Positions 5,829 through 11,076 of a stretch of 11,076 nt of DNA are shown in pieces; within the stretch, counting starts at the first letter, position 1; each line of letters starts with the position of its first letter. Source of the DNA: Thermoprotei archaeon. GTDB taxonomy: Archaea > Thermoproteota > Thermoprotei_A > Sulfolobales > Desulfurococcaceae. The stretch covers positions 1-11,076 of the forward strand of contig QMWW01000022.1 in assembly GCA_003661825.1 (NCBI GenBank), in the 5' to 3' direction. A program made the translations under genes and the position numbers. The notes below the pieces were generated by a model that saw only the letters and a list, made by a program, of their open reading frames with translations, was not told the origin of the DNA and did not search any database.

Positions 5829-6025
5829 GGAAGAACCAGTTTGTTAACAATAGCTACTAATAACGCGCATAGCCATATACTCCTACCATTATCCCACTAA
5901 ATTGAAGAAAAAGGATATATTCTATTAAGGTTAAAACATTCATTGAAAAAGCGCTAATCGTGCTAAGCATGCGGTACCCCGTAAGCAATCATAGCAGTAC
6001 ACTGCATACAGCCTGGTGAACAATA
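5829..6025 (+). promoter_or_regulatory. Intergenic region with candidate promoter and dyad for the TFE-beta gene
   Basis: A 197-bp gap without a credible gene. A purine-rich stretch followed by GGATATATTC (about 5904-5922) looks like BRE plus TATA, and GGTTAAAAC (5929-5937) is a second candidate. Either gives a leader of about 65-85 nt. Near the start codon there is a perfect short dyad, GCAGT-AC-ACTGC (5994-6005), and GGTGA at 6015-6019 as ribosome binding site. That site contains an in-frame TGA (6017-6019), which rules out any longer N-terminus for the next gene. Short antisense reading frames here are chance. Confidence 0.45.
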
Positions 6026-6478
6026 GTGCCGCGCAAAGTAACCGAGCTGGACAAAAAGATATACGAATACCTGCTCGATAAAGGCGGTAAAGGAGTTCCA
6101 CAAAATATCCTATGGAAAGAGCTGAATATAACGAGTAGAGATGCATCTCGTTCTCTCAAGAAGCTCGAAGAACTAGGCTTAGTTAAGAGAGAGCCTATAG
6201 TATATAATGGTCGGCGAACCTTTAAAGTGATTGCCATAAGAAAGTCGTTGGAAGCACTTAAAGAACCATTGAGAGAAAGGCGTCCTCAGAGAACTCATAT
6301 CCTTCTCGATAGTTTTACGGAGATCCCGTGTATGTCCTGTCCATACATAGATATGTGTTATGAAGGCGGCTACTATGATCCTACCAACTGCGACCTCGTT
6401 CTAAGCTGGGTTAAGAGAAGCGTAAAAGCTAGTCATACTCATCTCTCCCGAGAATCTCATATAGCTCGGCTAAGCTAG
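6026..6478 (+). CDS. Transcription factor E beta subunit (TFE-beta; RPC34/hRPC39-like, iron-sulfur)
   Basis: A 150-residue protein with an N-terminal winged helix (about residues 5-75, with 'KKIYEYLLDKGGKGVPQNILW' pattern and 'ASRSLKKLEELGLVKRE') and a C-terminal cysteine domain. The cysteines C102, C105, C111 and C122 (C-x2-C-x5-C-x10-C) lie in 'IPCMSCPYIDMC' and 'DPTNC', followed by a 'LVLSWVKR' helix. This is the signature of archaeal TFE-beta and of Pol III subunit RPC39/RPC34, in which these cysteines bind a 4Fe-4S cluster. With TFE-alpha it helps open promoter DNA and stabilises the initiation complex. TFE-alpha is not in the window. The GTG start is fixed by GGTGA six bases upstream and an in-frame stop within it. 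The last 20 or so residues lie beyond the usual domain end and overlap the 3' end of trm1 on the other strand. Confidence 0.9.
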   Translation: MPRKVTELDKKIYEYLLDKGGKGVPQNILWKELNITSRDASRSLKKLEELGLVKREPIVYNGRRTFKVIAIRKSLEALKEPLRERRPQRTHILLDSFTEIPCMSCPYIDMCYEGGYYDPTNCDLVLSWVKRSVKASHTHLSRESHIARLS

Positions 6479-7622
6479 CACTAGTTTTAATGCCGCGTTG
6501 ATCAAAGTGCGTCCTATACGCTTCGAATCCATGTTCCCTCAAGTACTTGATGAACTCTCTTATAGGGGGCATATTCTTCTTTAGAACACCAAATAGCTTA
6601 TCATACCTCACATAGGGAGAGACTATTCTATACTCATCGACTAAGATTTCTAGTATCTTAACAGTTTCTCTACTAACTAGTGCATCTGCCTCTTTTTTAG
6701 CTAGTGCAAGTACTTGTTTAGCGAATTCCGGGTCTCCGAGCCTGCATATCCAGGTAGGGCCGAGGATAAGTGGTTCTTCGGGTTTACTGCACTCTACTCT
6801 GTCGGCGGGATTCTTGAGATATCCTCGTTCAAGCGTTGATGGACAGAACCATATGTAGCCTCTACACCTCTCCATTAGCTCGTATGATTTGCTACCGCTC
6901 CTCTCTGTTCTAAAGAATACGCGGAAGTAGTGTCTATGGCTGTAGCTTAGAATAGGTTTTAGAGCTCTGTCCTGCGCAGCTCCTCTAAAGACCAGGTTGA
7001 ATATCAAGTTTCTTATACCGAGCTCTTTTTCAAAATCTACCTTAGCACAGTTTACATTGTATCTCCTCAGAGTTTTCCTAGCATGGCTGCATACAAGAGG
7101 CGCCGTATCCGTAGCGGTTACTCCTAATAGAGCTTGTTTAGCTAGTGGCTTAACAGCTGAATCAATGAATGGAATAGGTGATCCGTATGGGTCTATGTCT
7201 ATGTAGTCAACTGGTATTCCTGAAAACGTATAGTTGTTTAAAAGCACGTTGGCTTCGCACATAAGCGGTTTAACTCTATTCTCTACTCTGTTGTACTCTA
7301 TGTTCCTAGATATGTAGTAGTAGGCTATAGGGTCTACGTCGTTTACTATTCCGTATCCCTGGGTTTCAAGAGCTAGTCTTATTCCACGAACACCAGTACC
7401 GCCTAGTGCGTCTATGAAGAAGTAGCTACTACTACCATATACGCTTCTAGCTACTAGAACCGTTAGATCTCTACTAACTCTCATAACGGGGTTGTAAAAT
7501 ACTGGAGACCATGCTGGCTCGTATACTAAATCCTCTCTCACGTATAGAGATCTCTTCGGTATTATGATCCTAGCCTTTCCCTCTTCAACTACCTCCTCCC
7601 AGTCCCTAACTATAGGCTTCAC
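6429..7622 (-). CDS. trm1: tRNA (guanine(26)-N2)-dimethyltransferase Trm1
   Basis: A 397-residue SAM-dependent enzyme that methylates G26 of tRNA to m2G and m2,2G, stabilising the hinge between the D and anticodon arms. The usual motifs are in order: 'VFYNPVMRVSRDL' (41-53), SAM-binding 'DALGGTGVRGIR' (71-82), 'NDVDPIA' (94-100), catalytic-loop 'DIDPYGSPIPFIDSA' (142-156), 'GVTATDTAPL' (167-176), and a C-terminal domain ending in 'HFDQRGIKTSA' (372-382). Cysteines at 253, 260, 278 and 293 may form a zinc site, as in some relatives. Length is normal for archaeal Trm1 (about 380-400). The GTG start shares the sequence GTGA with the THEP1 stop, a four-base overlap implying coupled translation. 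Its last 50 bp are antisense to the end of the TFE-beta gene. Confidence 0.96.
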   Translation of the reverse strand: MKPIVRDWEEVVEEGKARIIIPKRSLYVREDLVYEPAWSPVFYNPVMRVSRDLTVLVARSVYGSSSYFFIDALGGTGVRGIRLALETQGYGIVNDVDPIAYYYISRNIEYNRVENRVKPLMCEANVLLNNYTFSGIPVDYIDIDPYGSPIPFIDSAVKPLAKQALLGVTATDTAPLVCSHARKTLRRYNVNCAKVDFEKELGIRNLIFNLVFRGAAQDRALKPILSYSHRHYFRVFFRTERSGSKSYELMERCRGYIWFCPSTLERGYLKNPADRVECSKPEEPLILGPTWICRLGDPEFAKQVLALAKKEADALVSRETVKILEILVDEYRIVSPYVRYDKLFGVLKKNMPPIREFIKYLREHGFEAYRTHFDQRGIKTSASLAELYEILGRDEYD

Positions 7623-8167
7623 TGCAGCCGCCTACTATAGTGCTTTTTAACGGCTTCAAGTATATGATCTGGTAGATTCATAGCCAGCGAATCCCTGTTA
7701 GCTAGTGTAACTATGTACTTCTTCCCTCTACGGACTATTCCTAGATCGCTAAGCCTATAGTGTACGACGAGGACCCTCGGCTTATCTATCTCAAGTATTT
7801 TGTCCAGCATTTCTCTGAAAACAGGTATTTTGAGCTCCATAGGACCGACTTCGTCTACCCCTATTACCTGTGCTCTGTCTATGGCATTACGTAGTGCTTT
7901 CGCGATTACTCTACTAGCTTCTTCAACTAGTACTCCGTAGCGTCCAACTCTTATATTGGAGTAGTAGTTCTTTCTAGCAAGCCATGCCTCTTCTCCATCC
8001 ATGAGATCCACTACTTTGAACCCTATTCTAAACCCTCTCCGATCCCTTACTTCTGGCGCTTTGAACCCGCCCACTATAAAACCGCTCTCTCTAAGCCTGT
8101 CTATGATCTTTGTGAACAGCGTGGACTTCCCTATCCCAGGTCTCCCGGTTATAATGTAGAGAACCAT
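7619..8167 (-). CDS. Nucleoside-triphosphatase THEP1 (NTPCR family)
   Basis: A 182-residue P-loop NTPase of the THEP1 family (COG1618), whose members hydrolyse several NTPs and whose physiological role is unknown. Walker A is 'GRPGIGKST' (residues 8-16) right after the first strand. The family's 'VGGFKAPEVR' follows, then Walker B 'VIGVDEVGPMEL' (about 101-112, with acidic D105 and E106) and 'VTLANRD', matching the usual N-R-D motif. Length fits the family (about 175-190). I prefer the ATG at 8167, because AGGTG lies six bases upstream and the protein then begins at the strand before the P-loop. A GTG at 8176 would add three residues but belongs to that ribosome binding site. The stop overlaps the trm1 start in GTGA, suggesting a two-gene unit. 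A minus-strand TATATA-like sequence (about 8225-8230) could be the promoter. Confidence 0.94.
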   Translation of the reverse strand: MVLYIITGRPGIGKSTLFTKIIDRLRESGFIVGGFKAPEVRDRRGFRIGFKVVDLMDGEEAWLARKNYYSNIRVGRYGVLVEEASRVIAKALRNAIDRAQVIGVDEVGPMELKIPVFREMLDKILEIDKPRVLVVHYRLSDLGIVRRGKKYIVTLANRDSLAMNLPDHILEAVKKHYSRRLQ

Positions 8168-8213
8168 TCTGTACACCTAGCTCTAGCTCGACGGACCGAA
8201 AGTATGGTAACTT

Positions 8214-8226
8214 TAGCCTACGGCTA
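8214..8226. repeat. Short inverted repeat upstream of the THEP1 gene
   Basis: TAGCC-TAC-GGCTA is a perfect 5-bp dyad with a 3-nt centre, next to the minus-strand TATATA-like sequence at about 8225-8230 in the 81-bp gap between the HTH gene and the THEP1 gene. It could be a protein-binding site, but dyads this short occur often by chance. Confidence 0.25.
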
Positions 8227-8248
8227 TATACAGCTAGTCAATGCTAAG

Positions 8249-9133
8249 CTAGAACCCTATTAGTTTCTGGAGGGTATCAATGTCTTTTTTGTCTCGGATT
8301 ACGTACTCCCTACTCCTAATGATCTGGGCTATTCTCATAGCCTCTCTTATCTTGAATTTAAACTCTCTATCGCTTTCACGCTTAAACACTATGGATAGAA
8401 TGCTCTTCTCCGTTCTTATTACATAGTCTATCGGCGTCTTAACTAGTTTATAGAACTCGCACTCTTCCCTACTCGTACAGAGCCTTGTTAACGCTTTCTC
8501 CACCCTCGTAATCGGTTCATCGCTGACAGAGCCTTTACTAGCTTCGTATGATAGGATATCTATGGGTTTTAGCACTTCTTCGCCAAGGATCTCGGCTATT
8601 TTTATAGCCGTATCAACGGTTACAGCTGTAGTACCGCGTTCGTACCCGTATACAGCTCTGCGTGAAACTCCTAGTTCGAGGGCTAGGGCGCCAAAGCTAT
8701 AGTTATACTTTATTCTCTTTCTCCTAAATTCCTTAGGATCTATCTTGACAAGGTAAGCGCCTCTCTCCTTGAAAACAAGTGGTTTTTCACGGGATAAAAG
8801 ATAGTTACGTAGAAGTGTAGTGGTTACAGTGTTTATCCCGCTTTTTTTAATCACTACGTCATCCTCTATCTCCTGCTTGTCGTCAAGCCTGGAGACTATG
8901 AGTGGTGTAGCAGAGTATGCTTTTGCCGCTTTCTTTAAGTCGATGCACTCTATGCTTGATAGCTCTCTAGTATTTACGGTTATCTTAACTAATAATCGGT
9001 ACTTATCATTGGCGCTTACTATGTCTATGGAGCGCTTATTCTCGGGATAGGAGATAGTCTCAGCTATGAACCCGGCTCTCCTGAGTATATCCAGCGATTC
9101 CTCTAGTAGCTCTTCAAGCTCTTCTCTGGACAC
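8249..9133 (-). CDS. Predicted archaeal HTH-type transcriptional regulator (COG1395-like)
   Basis: A 294-residue protein resembling the uncharacterised archaeal family COG1395, which carries a Cro/C1-type (XRE) helix-turn-helix in the middle. The HTH spans about residues 136-190: 'FRRKRIKYNYSFGALALEL' as helices 1-2, 'GVSRRAVYGYERGTTAVTV' as recognition helix and turn, and then 'AIKIAEILGE'. The N-terminal part (about 10-110) has 'SIDIVSANDKYRLLVKI' followed by helices, a beta-rich core somewhat like a restriction-endonuclease-type fold, without a full catalytic set. The C-terminal 80 residues have a helix-strand pattern of unknown function, with cysteines at 219 and 225. The target is unknown; self-regulation is possible because an inverted repeat lies at its own promoter. 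The GTG start has a G-rich ribosome binding site inside that repeat. The gene lies 106 bp downstream of fibrillarin. Confidence 0.85.
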   Translation of the reverse strand: MSREELEELLEESLDILRRAGFIAETISYPENKRSIDIVSANDKYRLLVKITVNTRELSSIECIDLKKAAKAYSATPLIVSRLDDKQEIEDDVVIKKSGINTVTTTLLRNYLLSREKPLVFKERGAYLVKIDPKEFRRKRIKYNYSFGALALELGVSRRAVYGYERGTTAVTVDTAIKIAEILGEEVLKPIDILSYEASKGSVSDEPITRVEKALTRLCTSREECEFYKLVKTPIDYVIRTEKSILSIVFKRESDREFKFKIREAMRIAQIIRSREYVIRDKKDIDTLQKLIGF

Positions 9134-9140
9134 GAACTAA

Positions 9141-9158
9141 ACCCCCACTACTGGGGGT
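9141..9158. promoter_or_regulatory. Perfect G/C-rich inverted repeat at the HTH regulator start: candidate operator or RBS hairpin
   Basis: ACCCCCA (9141-9147), a CTAC centre, then TGGGGGT (9152-9158) make a perfect 7-bp dyad. On the minus strand it ends seven bases before the GTG start at 9133, and its GGGGGT arm is the only ribosome-binding-site-like sequence there. A TATA-like GGTTTATTTAGG (9174-9185, minus strand) predicts transcription starting near 9154, inside the dyad. It could therefore be a DNA operator covering the start site or, if transcription starts slightly upstream, an RNA hairpin hiding the ribosome binding site. Confidence 0.55.
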
Positions 9159-9173
9159 GTGCTATGAAGTTTA

Positions 9174-9185
9174 CCTAAATAAACC
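9174..9185 (-). promoter_or_regulatory. TATA-like promoter of the HTH regulator gene
   Basis: GGTTTATTTAGG on the minus strand is centred about 46 bp upstream of the GTG at 9133. The gap to fibrillarin is AT-rich in this part, as expected for an archaeal promoter, and this suggests the regulator is not only transcribed by read-through from nop5-fibrillarin. Confidence 0.45.
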
Positions 9186-9239
9186 ATTTATTCGTGTTTA
9201 GCTAGTATGCCTGTTTCAGCCTCCATATAGTATGTATTG

Positions 9240-9944
9240 CTACTTCCTCTTATACCTTGCATAGACCATAGCATGGTCTTTATCGTAGGGCTCTAAGTGT
9301 ACTACGTCGACTATTTCAAATCCTCTCTCTTTTAACGTATTTATCTCCCTCCTATATACTTCGCTAGGCTCTTTAGTCACATCTATGCTTCTAGCCTTTA
9401 TAGCTAGTAGTAGGAAGCCCCCGTCTTTGAGGAAGTAGTCAGCATTATCAGCAACTATTGCTGCTTGCTCTGGCTGCGCTACATCCGCATAGATTCCATC
9501 AACCATTTCAACAACGTGCCTGTACTCGCGGGGTTTTCTAGCATCAGCCAGTATTGGGTACAGGTTTTTCCTAGTATCAGCTACTAGTATGAACTCTCTC
9601 ATAACACGTGGTGCAAACTCTACAGCATAGACTCTTCCATTCTCTCCAACAATATCTGAGACATGGCTTGCAGTAGTCCCTGTAGCTGCGCCTAGGTAGA
9701 GTATTCTGTGCTTCTCCCTAATCGGTTGCTCAGCAAGACCATTAGCAAGCGCGCCGGCAAGCTTGCTTCTATACATATTCCATTCACGGTACTCTACACC
9801 TTCCCATTTAAAGAGTCTCTCACCATATACTCTGTGGCCTGGTACTAGGTTCTTTGTAGCGAGCCTGATGCTGCCATCCTCTAGTTCTACAACGTATACT
9901 CCATAGTATTTCTCGTGGGGTTTGATGCCCGTTACTTGAGACAA
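9240..9944 (-). CDS. flpA: Fibrillarin-like rRNA/tRNA 2'-O-methyltransferase
   Basis: A 234-residue SAM-dependent methyltransferase, the catalytic subunit of archaeal box C/D sRNPs. With Nop5 and L7Ae it methylates ribose 2'-OH at sites chosen by guide RNAs. A small N-terminal beta domain ('YYGVYVVELEDGSIRLATKNL') precedes 'YGERLFKWEGVEYREWN'. SAM-binding 'LYLGAATGTTASHVSDIVG' (from about 82) and 'VYAVEFAPR' follow. The K-D-K-H catalytic set is present: K61 in 'YRSKLAGA', D154 in 'ADVAQPEQ', K183 in 'AIKARSIDVTKEP', H224 in 'DPYDKDH'-like 'EPYDKDHAMV'. I prefer the TTG at 9944, because GGGGGGTGA lies five bases upstream. A GTG at 9953 would add three residues but is part of that site. It lies 62 bp downstream of nop5, the common archaeal nop5-flpA pair. 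Confidence 0.96.
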   Translation of the reverse strand: MSQVTGIKPHEKYYGVYVVELEDGSIRLATKNLVPGHRVYGERLFKWEGVEYREWNMYRSKLAGALANGLAEQPIREKHRILYLGAATGTTASHVSDIVGENGRVYAVEFAPRVMREFILVADTRKNLYPILADARKPREYRHVVEMVDGIYADVAQPEQAAIVADNADYFLKDGGFLLLAIKARSIDVTKEPSEVYRREINTLKERGFEIVDVVHLEPYDKDHAMVYARYKRK

Positions 9945-10006
9945 TCTATTCACCCCCCATACAGTAAGTTAAGGGAAACATCAATATCTTTGTTTCTACT
10001 GACTAC

Positions 10007-11076
10007 TTACCTCCTTCCACGCCTTCTTCTACGCGGTTCTCTCCTCTCTCTCCTCGGAGGCTTTGCATACAGCTTCTTTATCTCCTCTACTCTCTTCTGG
10101 AGCTCTGTTGCTAGCTTATCTCCTAGGAACCTTCCCGTGAAGTAGTCGATCTTCGCCGCTATAGCTAGCTTTGCCGCAAGAGCTCTCGCTATCTTTCCTC
10201 TCTGCCACCTAGGGCTTCTATGTATTGCTGGGTACTGGAATATGACTCCGTGTTTAGGTGGTTTGCCTCCTGTTCTAAGAGCTCTGAACAATGCTTTCTC
10301 TGCGCCTAGTACCTGTATAGTGCTTGCTGGCAGTCTAGCGAGGTTTTCTAAGCCTCCAGCTAAGCTTAGCAGTCTTGCTCCAAGCTTAGGCCCTACTAAA
10401 GCAGTAATATTTGGAGCTACTTCCTTCATTACAGCTTCAATGTACTTCTCCAGCGTACGCCTCAGCTGGTAGAGCTCGAGTATAATGCCTGCTAGAGTCT
10501 TTATGTACTCCATGTCGAAATCGCTTAGCTCTGCTCCTATGCTCTTCTTCGAAGCCTCAACTATTCGCTCAGCCTTTTCTCTGCTGAAACCTAGATCTAC
10601 TAATTTCTCTACGCTGTACTCTCCTCTAAGCCCGATCTCGTAGACTATTCTTGCATAGTCTTCGTGCTCACGCACTAAGTCGTCGAGCTCTGGGAAGTGC
10701 AGACTATACCACTCGCGTAGTCTAGCCATGTAGAGGTTAATAGTTCTATCAATGTCATCTATTGCTCTAATAGCTTGGACTGCGAGTAGGTCTCTCTTCT
10801 GAGCTTCTCGTCTCAGCTTTCTTCGCGTGAGCTCAAGCATTATTTCGTGTAGCTTTCTATAGAACTCCTCGCCATCTTTAGCAAAGCCTGAGTCAACCGC
10901 GTACTCCATTATCTTCTCACGAAGCTTTACAGCCCCTGCATGGCCGGGATCTACTACTGGGTTTAATCCATGGGCTGAAGCGATCTTGCTGGTTTCCACG
11001 GTTTCTACGACTACGGTATCGTATCCGTTCTTCTTCAATTCCTCAATAACTTCTATGACCTGAGGCGTTTCCTCCC
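10007..11076 (-). CDS. nop5: Box C/D sRNP scaffold protein Nop5 (Nop56/58), 5' end beyond the window
   Basis: The last 355 residues are visible. The frame is open through the right edge, so the TTG at 11038 is internal ('EELKKNGYDTVVVE' runs across it); perhaps 30-50 residues are missing. Nop5 bridges fibrillarin and L7Ae on box C/D guide RNA and dimerises through a coiled coil. The visible part has the end of the fibrillarin-binding N-terminal domain, a helical/coiled-coil region (about 10440-10800, including 'LVREHEDYARIVYEIGLRG'), and the Nop domain with 'GPKLGARLLSLAGGLENLA', 'LPASTIQVLGAEKALFRAL' and 'PPKHGVIFQYPAIH', which contacts the RNA and L7Ae. A conserved 'RGKIARALAAKLAIAAKID' helix follows, then a tail of about 20 residues that is mostly arginine. 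The stop lies 62 bp before fibrillarin, suggesting one operon. Confidence 0.97.
   Translation of the reverse strand, partial: EETPQVIEVIEELKKNGYDTVVVETVETSKIASAHGLNPVVDPGHAGAVKLREKIMEYAVDSGFAKDGEEFYRKLHEIMLELTRRKLRREAQKRDLLAVQAIRAIDDIDRTINLYMARLREWYSLHFPELDDLVREHEDYARIVYEIGLRGEYSVEKLVDLGFSREKAERIVEASKKSIGAELSDFDMEYIKTLAGIILELYQLRRTLEKYIEAVMKEVAPNITALVGPKLGARLLSLAGGLENLARLPASTIQVLGAEKALFRALRTGGKPPKHGVIFQYPAIHRSPRWQRGKIARALAAKLAIAAKIDYFTGRFLGDKLATELQKRVEEIKKLYAKPPRRERREPRRRRRGRR

Noticed and set aside
5940..6237. Overlapping minus-strand frames across the TFE-beta start region
   Set aside because: They lie antisense to a well-supported gene and its leader, and the translations show no recognisable domain.
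1..11076. Mobile elements, CRISPR arrays, toxin-antitoxin or defence genes
   Set aside because: I found no transposase or integrase motif, no terminal or regularly spaced repeats, and no defence-type domains on either strand. Every long frame is accounted for by core genes.

Overview
The window looks like ordinary chromosomal core DNA from a hyperthermophilic crenarchaeon (Thermoproteota). A Desulfurococcales-type genome is my best guess, but I cannot place it to genus. The evidence is an archaeal basal transcription factor pair (TFB and the iron-sulfur subunit TFE-beta, which most Euryarchaeota lack), archaeal Nop5, fibrillarin and Gar1, ribosomal protein S8e, SRP19, heavy use of AGA/AGG and ATA codons, TATA-type promoters, GGTGA/GAGGTG ribosome binding sites, and many GTG and TTG starts. 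I see no transposase, integrase, CRISPR array, tRNA or rRNA.

Layout. Positions 1-1170 (+) hold the 3' end of an ADP-forming acyl-CoA synthetase beta subunit, then a long archaeal coiled-coil protein of the COG1340 type. A HAD phosphatase follows (1270-1926, +) with its own promoter. It converges on a 64-residue orphan and a cis-prenyltransferase (1954-3021, -). A 94-bp divergent intergenic region separates the prenyltransferase from a DUF84/YjjX-type NTPase, S8e and SRP19 (3116-4463, +). Next come gar1 and tfb (4621-5828, +) and then tfe-beta (6026-6478, +), whose 3' end overlaps the convergent trm1 by 50 bp. The right half is all on the minus strand, read from right to left: nop5 (5' end outside the window), fibrillarin, a COG1395 HTH regulator, the NTPase THEP1, and trm1.

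How the genes fit together. Most genes serve information processing. Fibrillarin and Nop5 form the catalytic core of box C/D sRNPs (2'-O-methylation). Gar1 belongs to the H/ACA pseudouridylation particle. Trm1 dimethylates G26 of tRNA, S8e is ribosomal, SRP19 assembles the signal recognition particle, and TFB and TFE-beta act at promoter opening. The prenyltransferase makes the polyprenyl carrier for glycosylation. The NTPases are probably housecleaning or RNA-linked enzymes.

I do not see a new multi-gene system. The best leads are a TFB that lacks the usual B-reader/linker sequence, a G-rich inverted repeat at the promoter and ribosome binding site of the HTH regulator gene, the unknown coiled-coil and 64-residue proteins, the tail-to-tail tfe-beta/trm1 overlap, and strong over-representation of the tetranucleotide CTAG.
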